64,000 nt of DNA from Palleronia caenipelagi (lineage in GTDB: Bacteria; Pseudomonadota; Alphaproteobacteria; Rhodobacterales; Rhodobacteraceae). Every line of letters begins with the position of its first letter. Positions within the stretch are counted from its first letter, which is position 1. The position numbers were made by a program, and so were the translations under genes. The DNA lies in assembly GCF_007004065.1 (NCBI RefSeq), contig NZ_VFSV01000006.1:62001-126000 (forward strand), read 5' to 3'. The notes below the pieces were generated by a model, which was given only the letters and a program-made list of their open reading frames with translations, did no database searches and was not told where the DNA came from. Of this stretch, positions 34,646-42,725 are shown piece by piece.

Positions 34646-36796
34646 GTGATGCGCCTTCCATCCTGGTACGATCATGTCCCCGCCGCCCAGCAACACGCGT
34701 TGCCGGTGGATGAGCGGTCGGGCCACCAGTTCCTGCTCACCAACCGTGGTCGCAAGCGGCTCATCGTGAGTTTCGGAGTCGCGGCAGAGACCGACCACCC
34801 CGAGCTGGACTGGCCTGCGGCAGCCGAAGCGCTGGCGCAGAAAAACGGCTGGAGCCATCTCGCCATCATCACCGACGACAACACGTGGTTCAGCAGCCCG
34901 GAGTTGATCGCAGATCTGGAAAAACTGTCCGACGCCGGCGTCTTCGCCTCTTATGAGCGCACGCTGCTGCTCGGCTGTTCACACCGTGGCGGGGGATATG
35001 GCGCATTGAGCCTCGCGCCGTTTTTCGACCGCCCGGTGGTCCTCTCCTTCAGCCCGCAATCGACGCTGGATCCGGAGATCGCTGACTGGGATGGCCGGTT
35101 TCAGGACGTGCTGGCGTCCGGAACGGTCACCCGCGACGCGGCAACCACGCTCGACAGGGCCGAAGCAATCTATGTCTTCTACGACGGGTTTCTGTCCGAA
35201 GACCTCCGCCACGCGAAGCGGCTGCAAGGCCCGAACGTGCATCAATTCGCGGCGTTTGGCCTGATGGACGACGTGGCGGTTGGGATGCGACGGCTTGGGA
35301 TGCTCGACTCGCTGATCGAGACGGCCATGGAGGGCGGGCTGGATCGGATTGAGGTCTACCGCGGTCTGCGGGCCCGCAAGGATCTCTATATCTATCGCCG
35401 TAATATGGAGACCCATCTCGGCGACCGGGGCAAACTCACCCTGTTGAAAGCCTTCGTCCAGAGCTTCAAACGCCGCAAGCGGCGGTTACGGGCCGAGGAG
35501 GCCCAGCGCGAGGCGGAGGCAAAGGAGCGCGCCGAGAACGCGGGCAAGCCATTGCCTCCTCCCGACTGGCGTGATCGCGGCCGCCGCTGGCCCCGTACTA
35601 TGGGCAATGTCTGGTCGCTGCGGCAGGACGGTGATCGGTTCACCTATCTCTCAGATCAGTACGAGGGGCGGGTGATCGGGTACGAAGAACGCAATGGCGT
35701 CACCCTCGCCGAGACGCCGCCCGTGGCGCTCGCGGTGCTCGATGTGGGGCACGGGGTCAGCCTGCAACGACCGCTGCCCGAGAGCTTTGGCTGGCATGTG
35801 GTGAATGAGGCCCTGTCAGGTCGGATCGCGTCAGACGGTGCCCGGGCCAAGGCCGTGGCCAGCCAGTTGCTTCTCGGCCAACAGCGTCATGCCTGGCCCA
35901 CGATGATTGCACTCGCCGCAGCACAGTCCGGGATAACCGCCGCAGATGCCAAACCTGATGGCACGCTCTACACCGGGCTGCTGAGCCGTCTTGAAATGGC
36001 GCGGGACGCACTGGCCGTCTGGGACAAGGACCTCTTTGTCGATCGCATCAGCCTGTCCTTGCTGGCCGGCGCGCCAAACACGCCGCTGGACCAGGCCCTT
36101 CAGCATTACGCGGACCTGACAGCGACGCTGAAACAAGACACCGCCCGCGTGACCGGACAGACCAGCTATCCCCGCATCATCGTGTCGCAGAGCGCGGGCA
36201 GCGCAACGGACGGGCGCTCGGAGGTAATTCTCGCCGAAGGTCAGCTCGACGTGGCCCAACCTGCGCTCGACATCATTGTGGCCACGCCGCGCTATCCGTT
36301 CCGGCTCATGGAGGGGATGCCCGCCACGCACGACCCGACCGAGCAGATGCTCATCGACGAGATCGAAGCCCTCGCGGCGGCAGAACGGGCGGAAAACCGG
36401 CGCTGGTATTGCCCGTCCATGCGTCAGGCCTGGGCCTACGGGCGTACCGAGATCGCTGTGGATTTCGCGGCACTCGGAGACCTGACCCTCGAAGACGGCC
36501 CCCATGGCTTTGCCCTCGAAGGCTGCGAGAACGATGTCGGGATCAGCGATGTTCATGTGTCCGGGCACACGGCCTTTCTGCGCCTGACCCAACCGCCCAA
36601 AGGCGACGCAATCTATGTGACCTACGCCTGGGGCGCCCGGCGCGACACCAGTGACGGACAGTCCGCCAATCGCGGCAGCCTCCGTGAAATCTGGTCCCGC
36701 CCCAGCCTCATGGTCCCGGGTCGCGTGCTGCGCCGCTATGCACTCTCGGGCCGGATCCGGCTGATGCCCAGCGACCTGCCCCCGCCCTCCCATTAG
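34646..36796 (+). CDS. Multidomain protein: degenerate paralog C plus SGNH-like C-terminal region
   Basis: 716 residues. Residues 1-280 are a third copy of the alpha/beta-fold family seen at 31717 and 33716 (GWSHLAIITDDNTWFSSPEL; RIEVYRGLRARKDLYIYRRN). Its elbow is altered to LLGCSHRGGGYGA, with a two-residue insertion, and the GHG histidine motif of A and B reads FGLMDD, so this domain is probably inactive. A charged helix (about 280-310) links to a region resembling SGNH/sialate-esterase-like sequences, with IIVSQSAGSATDGRSEVILAEGQ and MEGMPATHDPTEQMLIDEI, then a beta-rich end. I do not know its job. Ten bases separate it from the sulfatase gene. Confidence 0.75.
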   Translation: MMRLPSWYDHVPAAQQHALPVDERSGHQFLLTNRGRKRLIVSFGVAAETDHPELDWPAAAEALAQKNGWSHLAIITDDNTWFSSPELIADLEKLSDAGVFASYERTLLLGCSHRGGGYGALSLAPFFDRPVVLSFSPQSTLDPEIADWDGRFQDVLASGTVTRDAATTLDRAEAIYVFYDGFLSEDLRHAKRLQGPNVHQFAAFGLMDDVAVGMRRLGMLDSLIETAMEGGLDRIEVYRGLRARKDLYIYRRNMETHLGDRGKLTLLKAFVQSFKRRKRRLRAEEAQREAEAKERAENAGKPLPPPDWRDRGRRWPRTMGNVWSLRQDGDRFTYLSDQYEGRVIGYEERNGVTLAETPPVALAVLDVGHGVSLQRPLPESFGWHVVNEALSGRIASDGARAKAVASQLLLGQQRHAWPTMIALAAAQSGITAADAKPDGTLYTGLLSRLEMARDALAVWDKDLFVDRISLSLLAGAPNTPLDQALQHYADLTATLKQDTARVTGQTSYPRIIVSQSAGSATDGRSEVILAEGQLDVAQPALDIIVATPRYPFRLMEGMPATHDPTEQMLIDEIEALAAAERAENRRWYCPSMRQAWAYGRTEIAVDFAALGDLTLEDGPHGFALEGCENDVGISDVHVSGHTAFLRLTQPPKGDAIYVTYAWGARRDTSDGQSANRGSLREIWSRPSLMVPGRVLRRYALSGRIRLMPSDLPPPSH

Positions 36797-36806
36797 AGGC
36801 CTAGAC

Positions 36807-38945
36807 GTGACCCAAGCCAAGAACATCCTGCTGATCAGTCTTGATGATGCGTTTGCGTATTGGAAATACCGCTCTGCCTTCGGCCAGGAGCTGAAGACGC
36901 CCAATCTCGACCGCATCTGCGCCGAGTCCACCGCGTTCCATTCCGCCTATTGTCAGGTGCCGGTTTGCGGTCCCTCGCGCTCCAGCTTCATGTCGGGGCT
37001 GTCGCCGCATCAACTGGGAATCTTCGACAACTATACCAGCGTGTTTGACGTGGTTCGCCCCGAGCAGATGTGGCCGTATCGCCTGAAACAGCAGGGGTAT
37101 TATTGCGTCGCCGGCGGCAAGGTCCATCACGGCTACCGCCCCCTGCCCCGCCACTATCACGATGTCCTGTATTCCCGCCCGCCCGAGACGTTCAATATCG
37201 GGCCGGGTCGCAACGCGGAGTTCAAGAAATTCGGTGGGCTCATGCGCGGCGAAGGGACGATCGACGAAAAATATGACGACCGTTATTACGACGCGCAATC
37301 GTCCAGATCGGCGGCGCGCTTTCTGGAGAGCTACGACCGCCCCGAGCCCTTCTATCGCGAGGTCGGGTTCTACCATCCCCACTCCCCCTACCGCACCCCG
37401 GTCCGGTTCAAAGAGATGTATGACCCCGAAGCCTTCCGACAGCCCGAAGACTGGGCCGGGGGCTACGATCACAACGCCTTCGCCGACGGATTCATGCGCG
37501 AGAACCTCGACAACTCCAGCGTCGCGCTCTGGCAAAAGAGCGTGCGCAACTATTTCTCGGCTTTCAGCCACGTTGACGAGCATCTGGGCCGGGTCTGGGA
37601 CGCGCTAAAGGCGTCGCGCCACGCCGACAACACCATCGTCATCCTGCTCGCGGATCACGGCTATCATCCCGGCGACAAGAACAGGTTCCGCAAATACACG
37701 CTTTGGGAAGAGGCCGCGGGGGTTCCGGTCATCGTCCACGATCCCAGCCAGACCGGCGGACGCGTGGTCGAGGACCCTGTGGCGCTCCTCGATATCGGGC
37801 CGACAGTGCTGGATTACGCCGGATGTCCGTCCCTCGATCATACGGCTGGCCGTTCGATTCGCCCGCTGGTCGAGGGCGATCGCGACACAGACCGCGCCGT
37901 GCCCACCTTCTTTTACGGCAGTGCCGGGATTCGCTGGGGCAAGTATCGCTACATCCGCTATCAGGACGGCTCCTGTCAGCTCTACGATCTGGAGACTGAT
38001 CTGTGGCAGCTCAGGGACCTCTCCGCCGACACGGAGCTGCGCCAGAAGTGCCACGCCAAGCTCATCGAAACATGCCGGGAGTATGGCATGGAGATCTGTG
38101 AAGAGGGCACCGGACCAACGGGGCCAAATGCGTTCATCTCCGGCGCAACAGGCGCGGATGTGGGCCATCGCTCCGGCGATATGGGCGCGATCTCCGACGG
38201 CGCGCTGCCGGACACGCCTCCGACACCTCGCTTTCGCCGACATTTCGCCACCCAGAGCAACGATGGCTTCATGCCACTCCCGGAGAGTATGCGGGGCGTC
38301 CAGCTCGCGGCGGATTTCAAGCTGCCAGTCGAGCGTTTCAGCATCGCCGGGAATGACCGGGGCAATCTCTTCGATTTTGTTGGCGGGCATGATCGCTTTC
38401 TGCTCGATATTGATTGCGGCACCGGGAACGACACGATCCACGGTCATCTGGATCGCCTGCACACGCGTCTCCATGATGGGGACAACACGGTCATCACCGG
38501 CCACACCGGGGCCGAGATCCACGGCGGGGCGGGGCGGGATCACATCACCACCGCCGACGGGGACAATACGATCCACGGGGGTGCGGGGGACATGGTTGTG
38601 CAAACCGGAGCGGGAACGGACATCGTCACCGCCGCAGCTGGCAAAACGCATATTCACTGCGGGACGGGCAACACCACAGTGATCCTGTCCCGGGGTCAAA
38701 GCCACGTGGACATCACCGGCGGAAAGGTCGCCCTGACCCTCCGCCGGACCGGCTTGCCCCAGACGATCACCGGCTACCGCTCCGGCACGCTCGATGTGAG
38801 CGATCTGGCAGTGGGCGGGGATCTCCGGCTCGACCGGCAGGCAGACGACACGGTGGTGCTGACGACCGCGACAGAGTGCATAACCTTCGTCCGCAGTGAC
38901 GCCGATGCGATTGAACGTGCAGTGTCGGGAAATCTCGCAGCCTGA
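36807..38945 (+). CDS. Type I sulfatase fused to RTX calcium-binding tail
   Basis: 712 residues. Residues 1-450 are an arylsulfatase/iduronate-sulfatase-like alkaline-phosphatase-fold enzyme. The formylglycine site is CGPSRSSFMSG (Cys54 in C-x-P-S-R), metal ligands D13, D14, D283, H284 (LLADHG) and K296 are visible, and FYHPHSPYRTP holds the active histidine. Residues about 525-660 contain RTX-like repeats (CGTGNDTIHG, GGAGRDHITTADGDNTIHGGAG) and a hydrophobic-acidic end. With no N-terminal signal peptide, export by type I secretion is likely. Cys54 would then have to become formylglycine in the cytoplasm before export; no formylglycine-generating enzyme gene is in the window. The target is probably a sulfated polysaccharide. 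Confidence 0.9.
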   Translation: MTQAKNILLISLDDAFAYWKYRSAFGQELKTPNLDRICAESTAFHSAYCQVPVCGPSRSSFMSGLSPHQLGIFDNYTSVFDVVRPEQMWPYRLKQQGYYCVAGGKVHHGYRPLPRHYHDVLYSRPPETFNIGPGRNAEFKKFGGLMRGEGTIDEKYDDRYYDAQSSRSAARFLESYDRPEPFYREVGFYHPHSPYRTPVRFKEMYDPEAFRQPEDWAGGYDHNAFADGFMRENLDNSSVALWQKSVRNYFSAFSHVDEHLGRVWDALKASRHADNTIVILLADHGYHPGDKNRFRKYTLWEEAAGVPVIVHDPSQTGGRVVEDPVALLDIGPTVLDYAGCPSLDHTAGRSIRPLVEGDRDTDRAVPTFFYGSAGIRWGKYRYIRYQDGSCQLYDLETDLWQLRDLSADTELRQKCHAKLIETCREYGMEICEEGTGPTGPNAFISGATGADVGHRSGDMGAISDGALPDTPPTPRFRRHFATQSNDGFMPLPESMRGVQLAADFKLPVERFSIAGNDRGNLFDFVGGHDRFLLDIDCGTGNDTIHGHLDRLHTRLHDGDNTVITGHTGAEIHGGAGRDHITTADGDNTIHGGAGDMVVQTGAGTDIVTAAAGKTHIHCGTGNTTVILSRGQSHVDITGGKVALTLRRTGLPQTITGYRSGTLDVSDLAVGGDLRLDRQADDTVVLTTATECITFVRSDADAIERAVSGNLAA

Positions 38946-39017
38946 TTGGTTCCTGTCTCGCAAGGTCGCAGTCATGGCGATATGCTCTTCTCCAGCCGCC
39001 CTGGGGAGGAGCAAAAC

Positions 39018-40334
39018 ATGAATGTCACCGTGCCAAACAACCTTGATGCCTTCTGGATGCCGTTCACGGCAAACCGCCAGTTCAAGGCCAATCCGCGGCT
39101 CTTTGTCGGCGCCCGCGACATGCATTACCGCACCCATGACGGGCGCGATGTGCTGGACGGAACGTCGGGACTGTGGTGCTGCAATGCGGGCCATTGCCGT
39201 CCGAAGATTACCGAGGCCGTGCAGCGTCAGGTCGCGACACTCGACTTCGCGCCCACCTTCCAGATGGGTCATCCGTTGGCCTTCGAACTGGCCAGCCGCG
39301 TCGCGGATCTGACGCCGGACGGGCTCGACCATATCTTCTTTACCAACTCCGGCTCCGAGAGCGTCGAGACCGCGCTGAAGATCGCGCTCGCCTATCATCA
39401 GGCGCGGGGCGAGGGCCGGCGGACACGTCTGATCGGGCGCGAGCGCGGCTATCACGGGGTAAATTTCGGCGGCATCTCGGTGGGAGGCATCGTCAACAAC
39501 CGTCGGCACTTCGGCGCGCTGCTAACGGGGGTCGATCACTTGCCCCACACCCATCTGCCGGAAAATCGTATGTCCCGCAGCCAACCCGAGCACGGGGCGC
39601 ATCTGGCCGAGGATCTGGAACGGTTGATCGCGCTCCACGGGGCCGAGACCATTGCCGCCGTCATCGTCGAACCTCTTGCAGGCTCCACCGGCGTTCTTAT
39701 CCCGCCCAAGGGCTACCTGCAACGGCTGCGCGAGATCACGGCGAAGCACGGCATCCTGCTGATCTTCGACGAAGTCATCACCGGGTTCGGTCGCCTCGGC
39801 ACCGCCTTTGCCGCCGAGCGCTACGGCGTGACGCCCGACATGATCACCATGGCCAAGGGCCTCACGAACGGCGTGATCCCCATGGGGGCCGTCGCCGCCT
39901 CGGGCGCCATCCATGACGCCTTCATGACCGGCCCCGAGCATATGATCGAGCTGTTCCATGGCTACACTTATTCCGGCACGCCCATCGCCGCTGCCGCCGG
40001 GATCGCGACGCTCGACACCTATCGCGAAGAGGGTCTGTTTGATCGCGCCGCAGAGCTGGCCCCCTATTGGGAAGACGCGCTGCATTCCCTGAGCGACGCG
40101 CGCCACGTCATCGACATTCGCAACGAAGGTCTCGTGGGCGGGATCGAGCTGGAGCCGATCGACGGTCAGCCGACCAAGCGCGCCTTCGACGCCTTCCTCG
40201 CTGCCTATGAAAAGGGGGTGTTGATCCGGACCACGGGCGACATCATCGCCATGTCACCGCCGCTGATCGTGTCACGGGAACAGATCGACGAGCTGGTCGG
40301 AACCGTCCGCGACGTGCTCGCGACGCTGGACTGA
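39018..40334 (+). CDS. Omega-amino acid:pyruvate aminotransferase (class III)
   Basis: PLP enzyme of 438 residues similar to beta-alanine:pyruvate transaminases. The N-terminus has AFWMPFTANRQFKANPRL, then GLWCCNAGH, FFTNSGSESVETALKIA, and the class III stretch LIFDEVITGFGRLGTAF with the PLP lysine K280 in MAKGLTNG. The ATG at 39018 follows GGGGAGGAG, a good ribosome site; a longer frame begins at 38946. It is not obviously linked to the glycan genes upstream. Confidence 0.92.
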   Translation: MNVTVPNNLDAFWMPFTANRQFKANPRLFVGARDMHYRTHDGRDVLDGTSGLWCCNAGHCRPKITEAVQRQVATLDFAPTFQMGHPLAFELASRVADLTPDGLDHIFFTNSGSESVETALKIALAYHQARGEGRRTRLIGRERGYHGVNFGGISVGGIVNNRRHFGALLTGVDHLPHTHLPENRMSRSQPEHGAHLAEDLERLIALHGAETIAAVIVEPLAGSTGVLIPPKGYLQRLREITAKHGILLIFDEVITGFGRLGTAFAAERYGVTPDMITMAKGLTNGVIPMGAVAASGAIHDAFMTGPEHMIELFHGYTYSGTPIAAAAGIATLDTYREEGLFDRAAELAPYWEDALHSLSDARHVIDIRNEGLVGGIELEPIDGQPTKRAFDAFLAAYEKGVLIRTTGDIIAMSPPLIVSREQIDELVGTVRDVLATLD

Positions 40335-40379
40335 TAAACCTGGCTCGACCTGCACAGGAGGCAGGCCGGGCCGCACCGC

Positions 40380-40814
40380 TTAACACGCAGACGGCGTCGC
40401 CGTCAGGTTTTGCTTGAGGTAGCGCCCGCCGAAAATGCCCACCAGCATGGAGCCGAGGAACACATAGGTTCCAGGCGCGCCGAAGGTCACTGCCGTCCAG
40501 GCCGGGCCGGGACAGAAGCCGCCAATCCCCCAGCCGATCCCGAACAGGGCCGAGCCGATCAGCAACGGCCGGTCAATGACGCGGGAGTTCGGTACCTGAA
40601 AGGCGGTGTCGAGCACGGGGGCTGGCCGCTTCCAGACCAGCCGGTAGCCGATGAACGTCACCACGCTCGCCCCGCCCATCACGAAAATCAGGCTCGGATC
40701 CCACGTCCCGAACAGGTCGAGGAAGTTCAACACTTTTGCCGGATTGGCCATGCCGGACAACAGAAGGCCGACGCCGAAGAGCACACCGCTCAGAAATCCC
40801 CAGATCAGTCTCAT
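40380..40814 (-). CDS. YeeE/YedE-family membrane protein, PmpB-like
   Basis: A 144-residue protein with about four helices, in the DUF6691/YeeE-YedE family of sulfur-compound permeases. Conserved cysteine phrases are FCPGPAW and GMANPAKVLNFLD. It forms a two-gene operon with the related protein upstream (40827-41255) under a BigR/SqrR-type repressor, the arrangement known for hydrogen sulfide and polysulfide responsive pmpAB genes. Confidence 0.88.
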   Translation of the reverse strand: MRLIWGFLSGVLFGVGLLLSGMANPAKVLNFLDLFGTWDPSLIFVMGGASVVTFIGYRLVWKRPAPVLDTAFQVPNSRVIDRPLLIGSALFGIGWGIGGFCPGPAWTAVTFGAPGTYVFLGSMLVGIFGGRYLKQNLTATPSAC

Positions 40815-40826
40815 GAAACGGCCCTC

Positions 40827-41255
40827 TCAGAACACGTGACGCAGAAGGAACACGGTGACAAAGCCCGCGACCATGAAGGTCAGAACGGCGGCCAGTGATC
40901 GCGGCGACAGGCGTGCCAGCCCGCAAATGCCGTGCCCCGAGGTGCAGCCCGACCCCATGATCGTCCCAGCCCCGACCAGCAGACCGGCAACGACCATCGC
41001 GGGTAGGTTGCCAGACACGGTCTGTTCCGGCCAGCCCACAACGGCGCTGTAGCCCAGAGGCGCCAGCACCATCCCGGCGACAAAGGCCCAGCGCCAATCC
41101 TGATCGGAGGCACGGTTCATGGCGCCGCTGGTGATCCCGATGATCCCCGCGATCCGCCCGAACAGCGCCATCACCATGACGGAACTAATGCCCAGCAACA
41201 CCCCTCCGAAGAGGGAGGCCCAGGGGGTGAAGGCCGTTTCAACTCCGAGATCCAT
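40827..41255 (-). CDS. YeeE/YedE-family membrane protein, PmpA-like
   Basis: A 142-residue protein with about four helices and the conserved GSGCTSGHGICGLARLSPRSLAAV block, holding the cysteines thought to handle thiosulfate or persulfide sulfur. I use ATG 41255 (METAFTPW-like start, with AAGGGATG upstream) rather than 41291, which would overlap the operator. It is first in the operon and divergent from the ArsR-type regulator. Confidence 0.88.
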   Translation of the reverse strand: MDLGVETAFTPWASLFGGVLLGISSVMVMALFGRIAGIIGITSGAMNRASDQDWRWAFVAGMVLAPLGYSAVVGWPEQTVSGNLPAMVVAGLLVGAGTIMGSGCTSGHGICGLARLSPRSLAAVLTFMVAGFVTVFLLRHVF

Positions 41256-41293
41256 GCGTACCCATCCCTTGCTTCTCTTGGTTTCATCCATAT

Positions 41294-41309
41294 ATTAGGC
41301 ACAGCTAAT
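41294..41309. promoter_or_regulatory. BigR/SqrR-type operator between pmpAB and its regulator
   Basis: An inverted repeat ATTAG-N6-CTAAT (ATTAG 41294-41298, CTAAT 41305-41309) sits in the 69-base divergent region, with an AT-rich extension CTAATTTAG (41305-41313). AT-rich half-sites of this kind are bound by ArsR-family BigR/SqrR repressors. Confidence 0.75.
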
Positions 41310-41324
41310 TTAGCAAGGCCTCAT

Positions 41325-41642
41325 ATGCAGCAATTTGAAATCGAACGCATGGTCGGGAAGGCCGAGACCGTCGCCGAACGCCTGACATTGCTCGGGAATT
41401 CGCGACGGCTGATGATTCTGTGCCGGCTGGCCACCGAAGAACTGAGCGTCAGCGCGCTTCAGGCCCAGCTCGATCTGTCCCAGTCTGCGCTGAGCCAGCA
41501 CCTCGGAAAATTGCGCGAGGCCGGGCTTGTGGACACACGACGTGAGGGCCAGACGATCTATTACCGTCTGGCCGAGGGCGATGGGGCCGAACTGATGCGG
41601 GCCCTCTACGGGATCTATTGCGCGACCGACGAGACGGACTGA
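41325..41642 (+). CDS. ArsR-family persulfide-sensing repressor (BigR/SqrR-like)
   Basis: A 105-residue winged helix-turn-helix regulator. The recognition helix region reads LDLSQSALSQHLGKLREAGLV. Two cysteines, C33 in MILCRLATEE and C99 in YGIYCATDE, occupy the positions of the SqrR/BigR pair that forms a polysulfide bridge when sulfide is oxidised. It should repress itself and the divergent pmpAB-like genes through the operator at 41294-41309. Start ATG 41325. Confidence 0.9.
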   Translation: MQQFEIERMVGKAETVAERLTLLGNSRRLMILCRLATEELSVSALQAQLDLSQSALSQHLGKLREAGLVDTRREGQTIYYRLAEGDGAELMRALYGIYCATDETD

Positions 41643-41648
41643 CCGCGC

Positions 41649-42620
41649 TCAGGTGTCCTTGCGCGCCGAGGTGTGAGAGTCCCCGATCGCCTGAAACACC
41701 GCGAGCTGGGCCTGACGGAGACGGAGAACCTGTTCTTCGGCGGGGACACCGGCGCTGGCCAGATCACCCTCAAGATCAGAGCAGTCGAACAACTGATCCA
41801 GATCCGGACGATAAGTTGCGCGAATATACTCGTTATCCTCGACATAATGATCGACGATTTCCCGCTGTTCAGCCGGGGAGTAGCTGTCACCCGAATAGAA
41901 CGCCCCCTCGGACTCGTTGCGGATGATCACCCGGATCAGTTCAGCGATATCGATATCCGTATGATTGGCAATCACACCGAGCAGTTCCGACACTTCGCGT
42001 GAGAGCGTGATGTTCGAGAATTTCTCCGGCAGGTCGGCCGGGTCGATCTCTCCCAGTTCCAGATAGGGCGCGACGTGGAACAGGACGTTCTTGTTCGGGA
42101 AACTCTTCGGCTCGTAGGGCAAGACAACGACATTTTCCCGGCCAAAGCCGTTCGCATAAGCGTCAAAGGTCGCACTGTAGTTCAGCGCGTTCTGGCGCTT
42201 GCGCCGGTAATCCGCAGGGGTGCCCCGGAAGCGCCCGGTTTTCGACACCTGCTTGTACATCGCCTCCAGGAATTTGTCCTGACGGCGGATATATCCGACA
42301 ATCCGGGTCTCTTCCCGCAGGTCCGCAGGCAGAAACTCAGTCAAACTGGACGCCATGCGCGGGCTGAACAGCATCTCAGCGGAGATGATATGGGTCTGAT
42401 CCGGCGCGCCCTGCACCTCCCGAACAAGTCGCCGCATCAGCCGGGGAAAATTGTCCGTATCCCGCTTATAGGCGAGTTTATTATGCGCGGCGGGGCCACG
42501 GGCTGCCGAAACGTAATTGATGCCCTTGGCAGCCAGCTTGTCCTCGACCTGCGTCAGGAAAGTCTGAATCGAGGTCGAGCCGGTCTTTTGCGATCCGATG
42601 TGAATAATCAGTCTGGGCAT
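41649..42620 (-). CDS. Sulfotransferase-like protein
   Basis: A 323-residue protein starting PRLIIHIGSQKTGSTSIQTFL, which matches the 5'-phosphosulfate loop of PAPS-dependent sulfotransferases (QKTGSTS). A later ISAEMLFSP and RIVGYIRRQDKFLEAMYKQ resemble the 3'-phosphate binding segment. Other parts are less conserved. It may add sulfate to a surface sugar. The sulfatase with RTX tail lies about 3 kb away, so the two could be opposing activities on the same polymer (inference). ATG 42620 is chosen because upstream residues are not family-like. Confidence 0.78.
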   Translation of the reverse strand: MPRLIIHIGSQKTGSTSIQTFLTQVEDKLAAKGINYVSAARGPAAHNKLAYKRDTDNFPRLMRRLVREVQGAPDQTHIISAEMLFSPRMASSLTEFLPADLREETRIVGYIRRQDKFLEAMYKQVSKTGRFRGTPADYRRKRQNALNYSATFDAYANGFGRENVVVLPYEPKSFPNKNVLFHVAPYLELGEIDPADLPEKFSNITLSREVSELLGVIANHTDIDIAELIRVIIRNESEGAFYSGDSYSPAEQREIVDHYVEDNEYIRATYRPDLDQLFDCSDLEGDLASAGVPAEEQVLRLRQAQLAVFQAIGDSHTSARKDT

Positions 42621-42725
42621 CTGTCTCGTCCCCTGGGTCCACTTCAGGGCGTTGCCTAACGGGTCTGGATCTCTTTCGCTACCCCCGCCTGCACTCTCAA
42701 CGCAGGAAAGAGGCGGAATTACCAA

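Noticed and set aside
37605-39509. Long minus-strand open frame opposite the sulfatase
   Set aside because: Same effect: no domains, and the plus strand carries a clear sulfatase with metal and formylglycine motifs.
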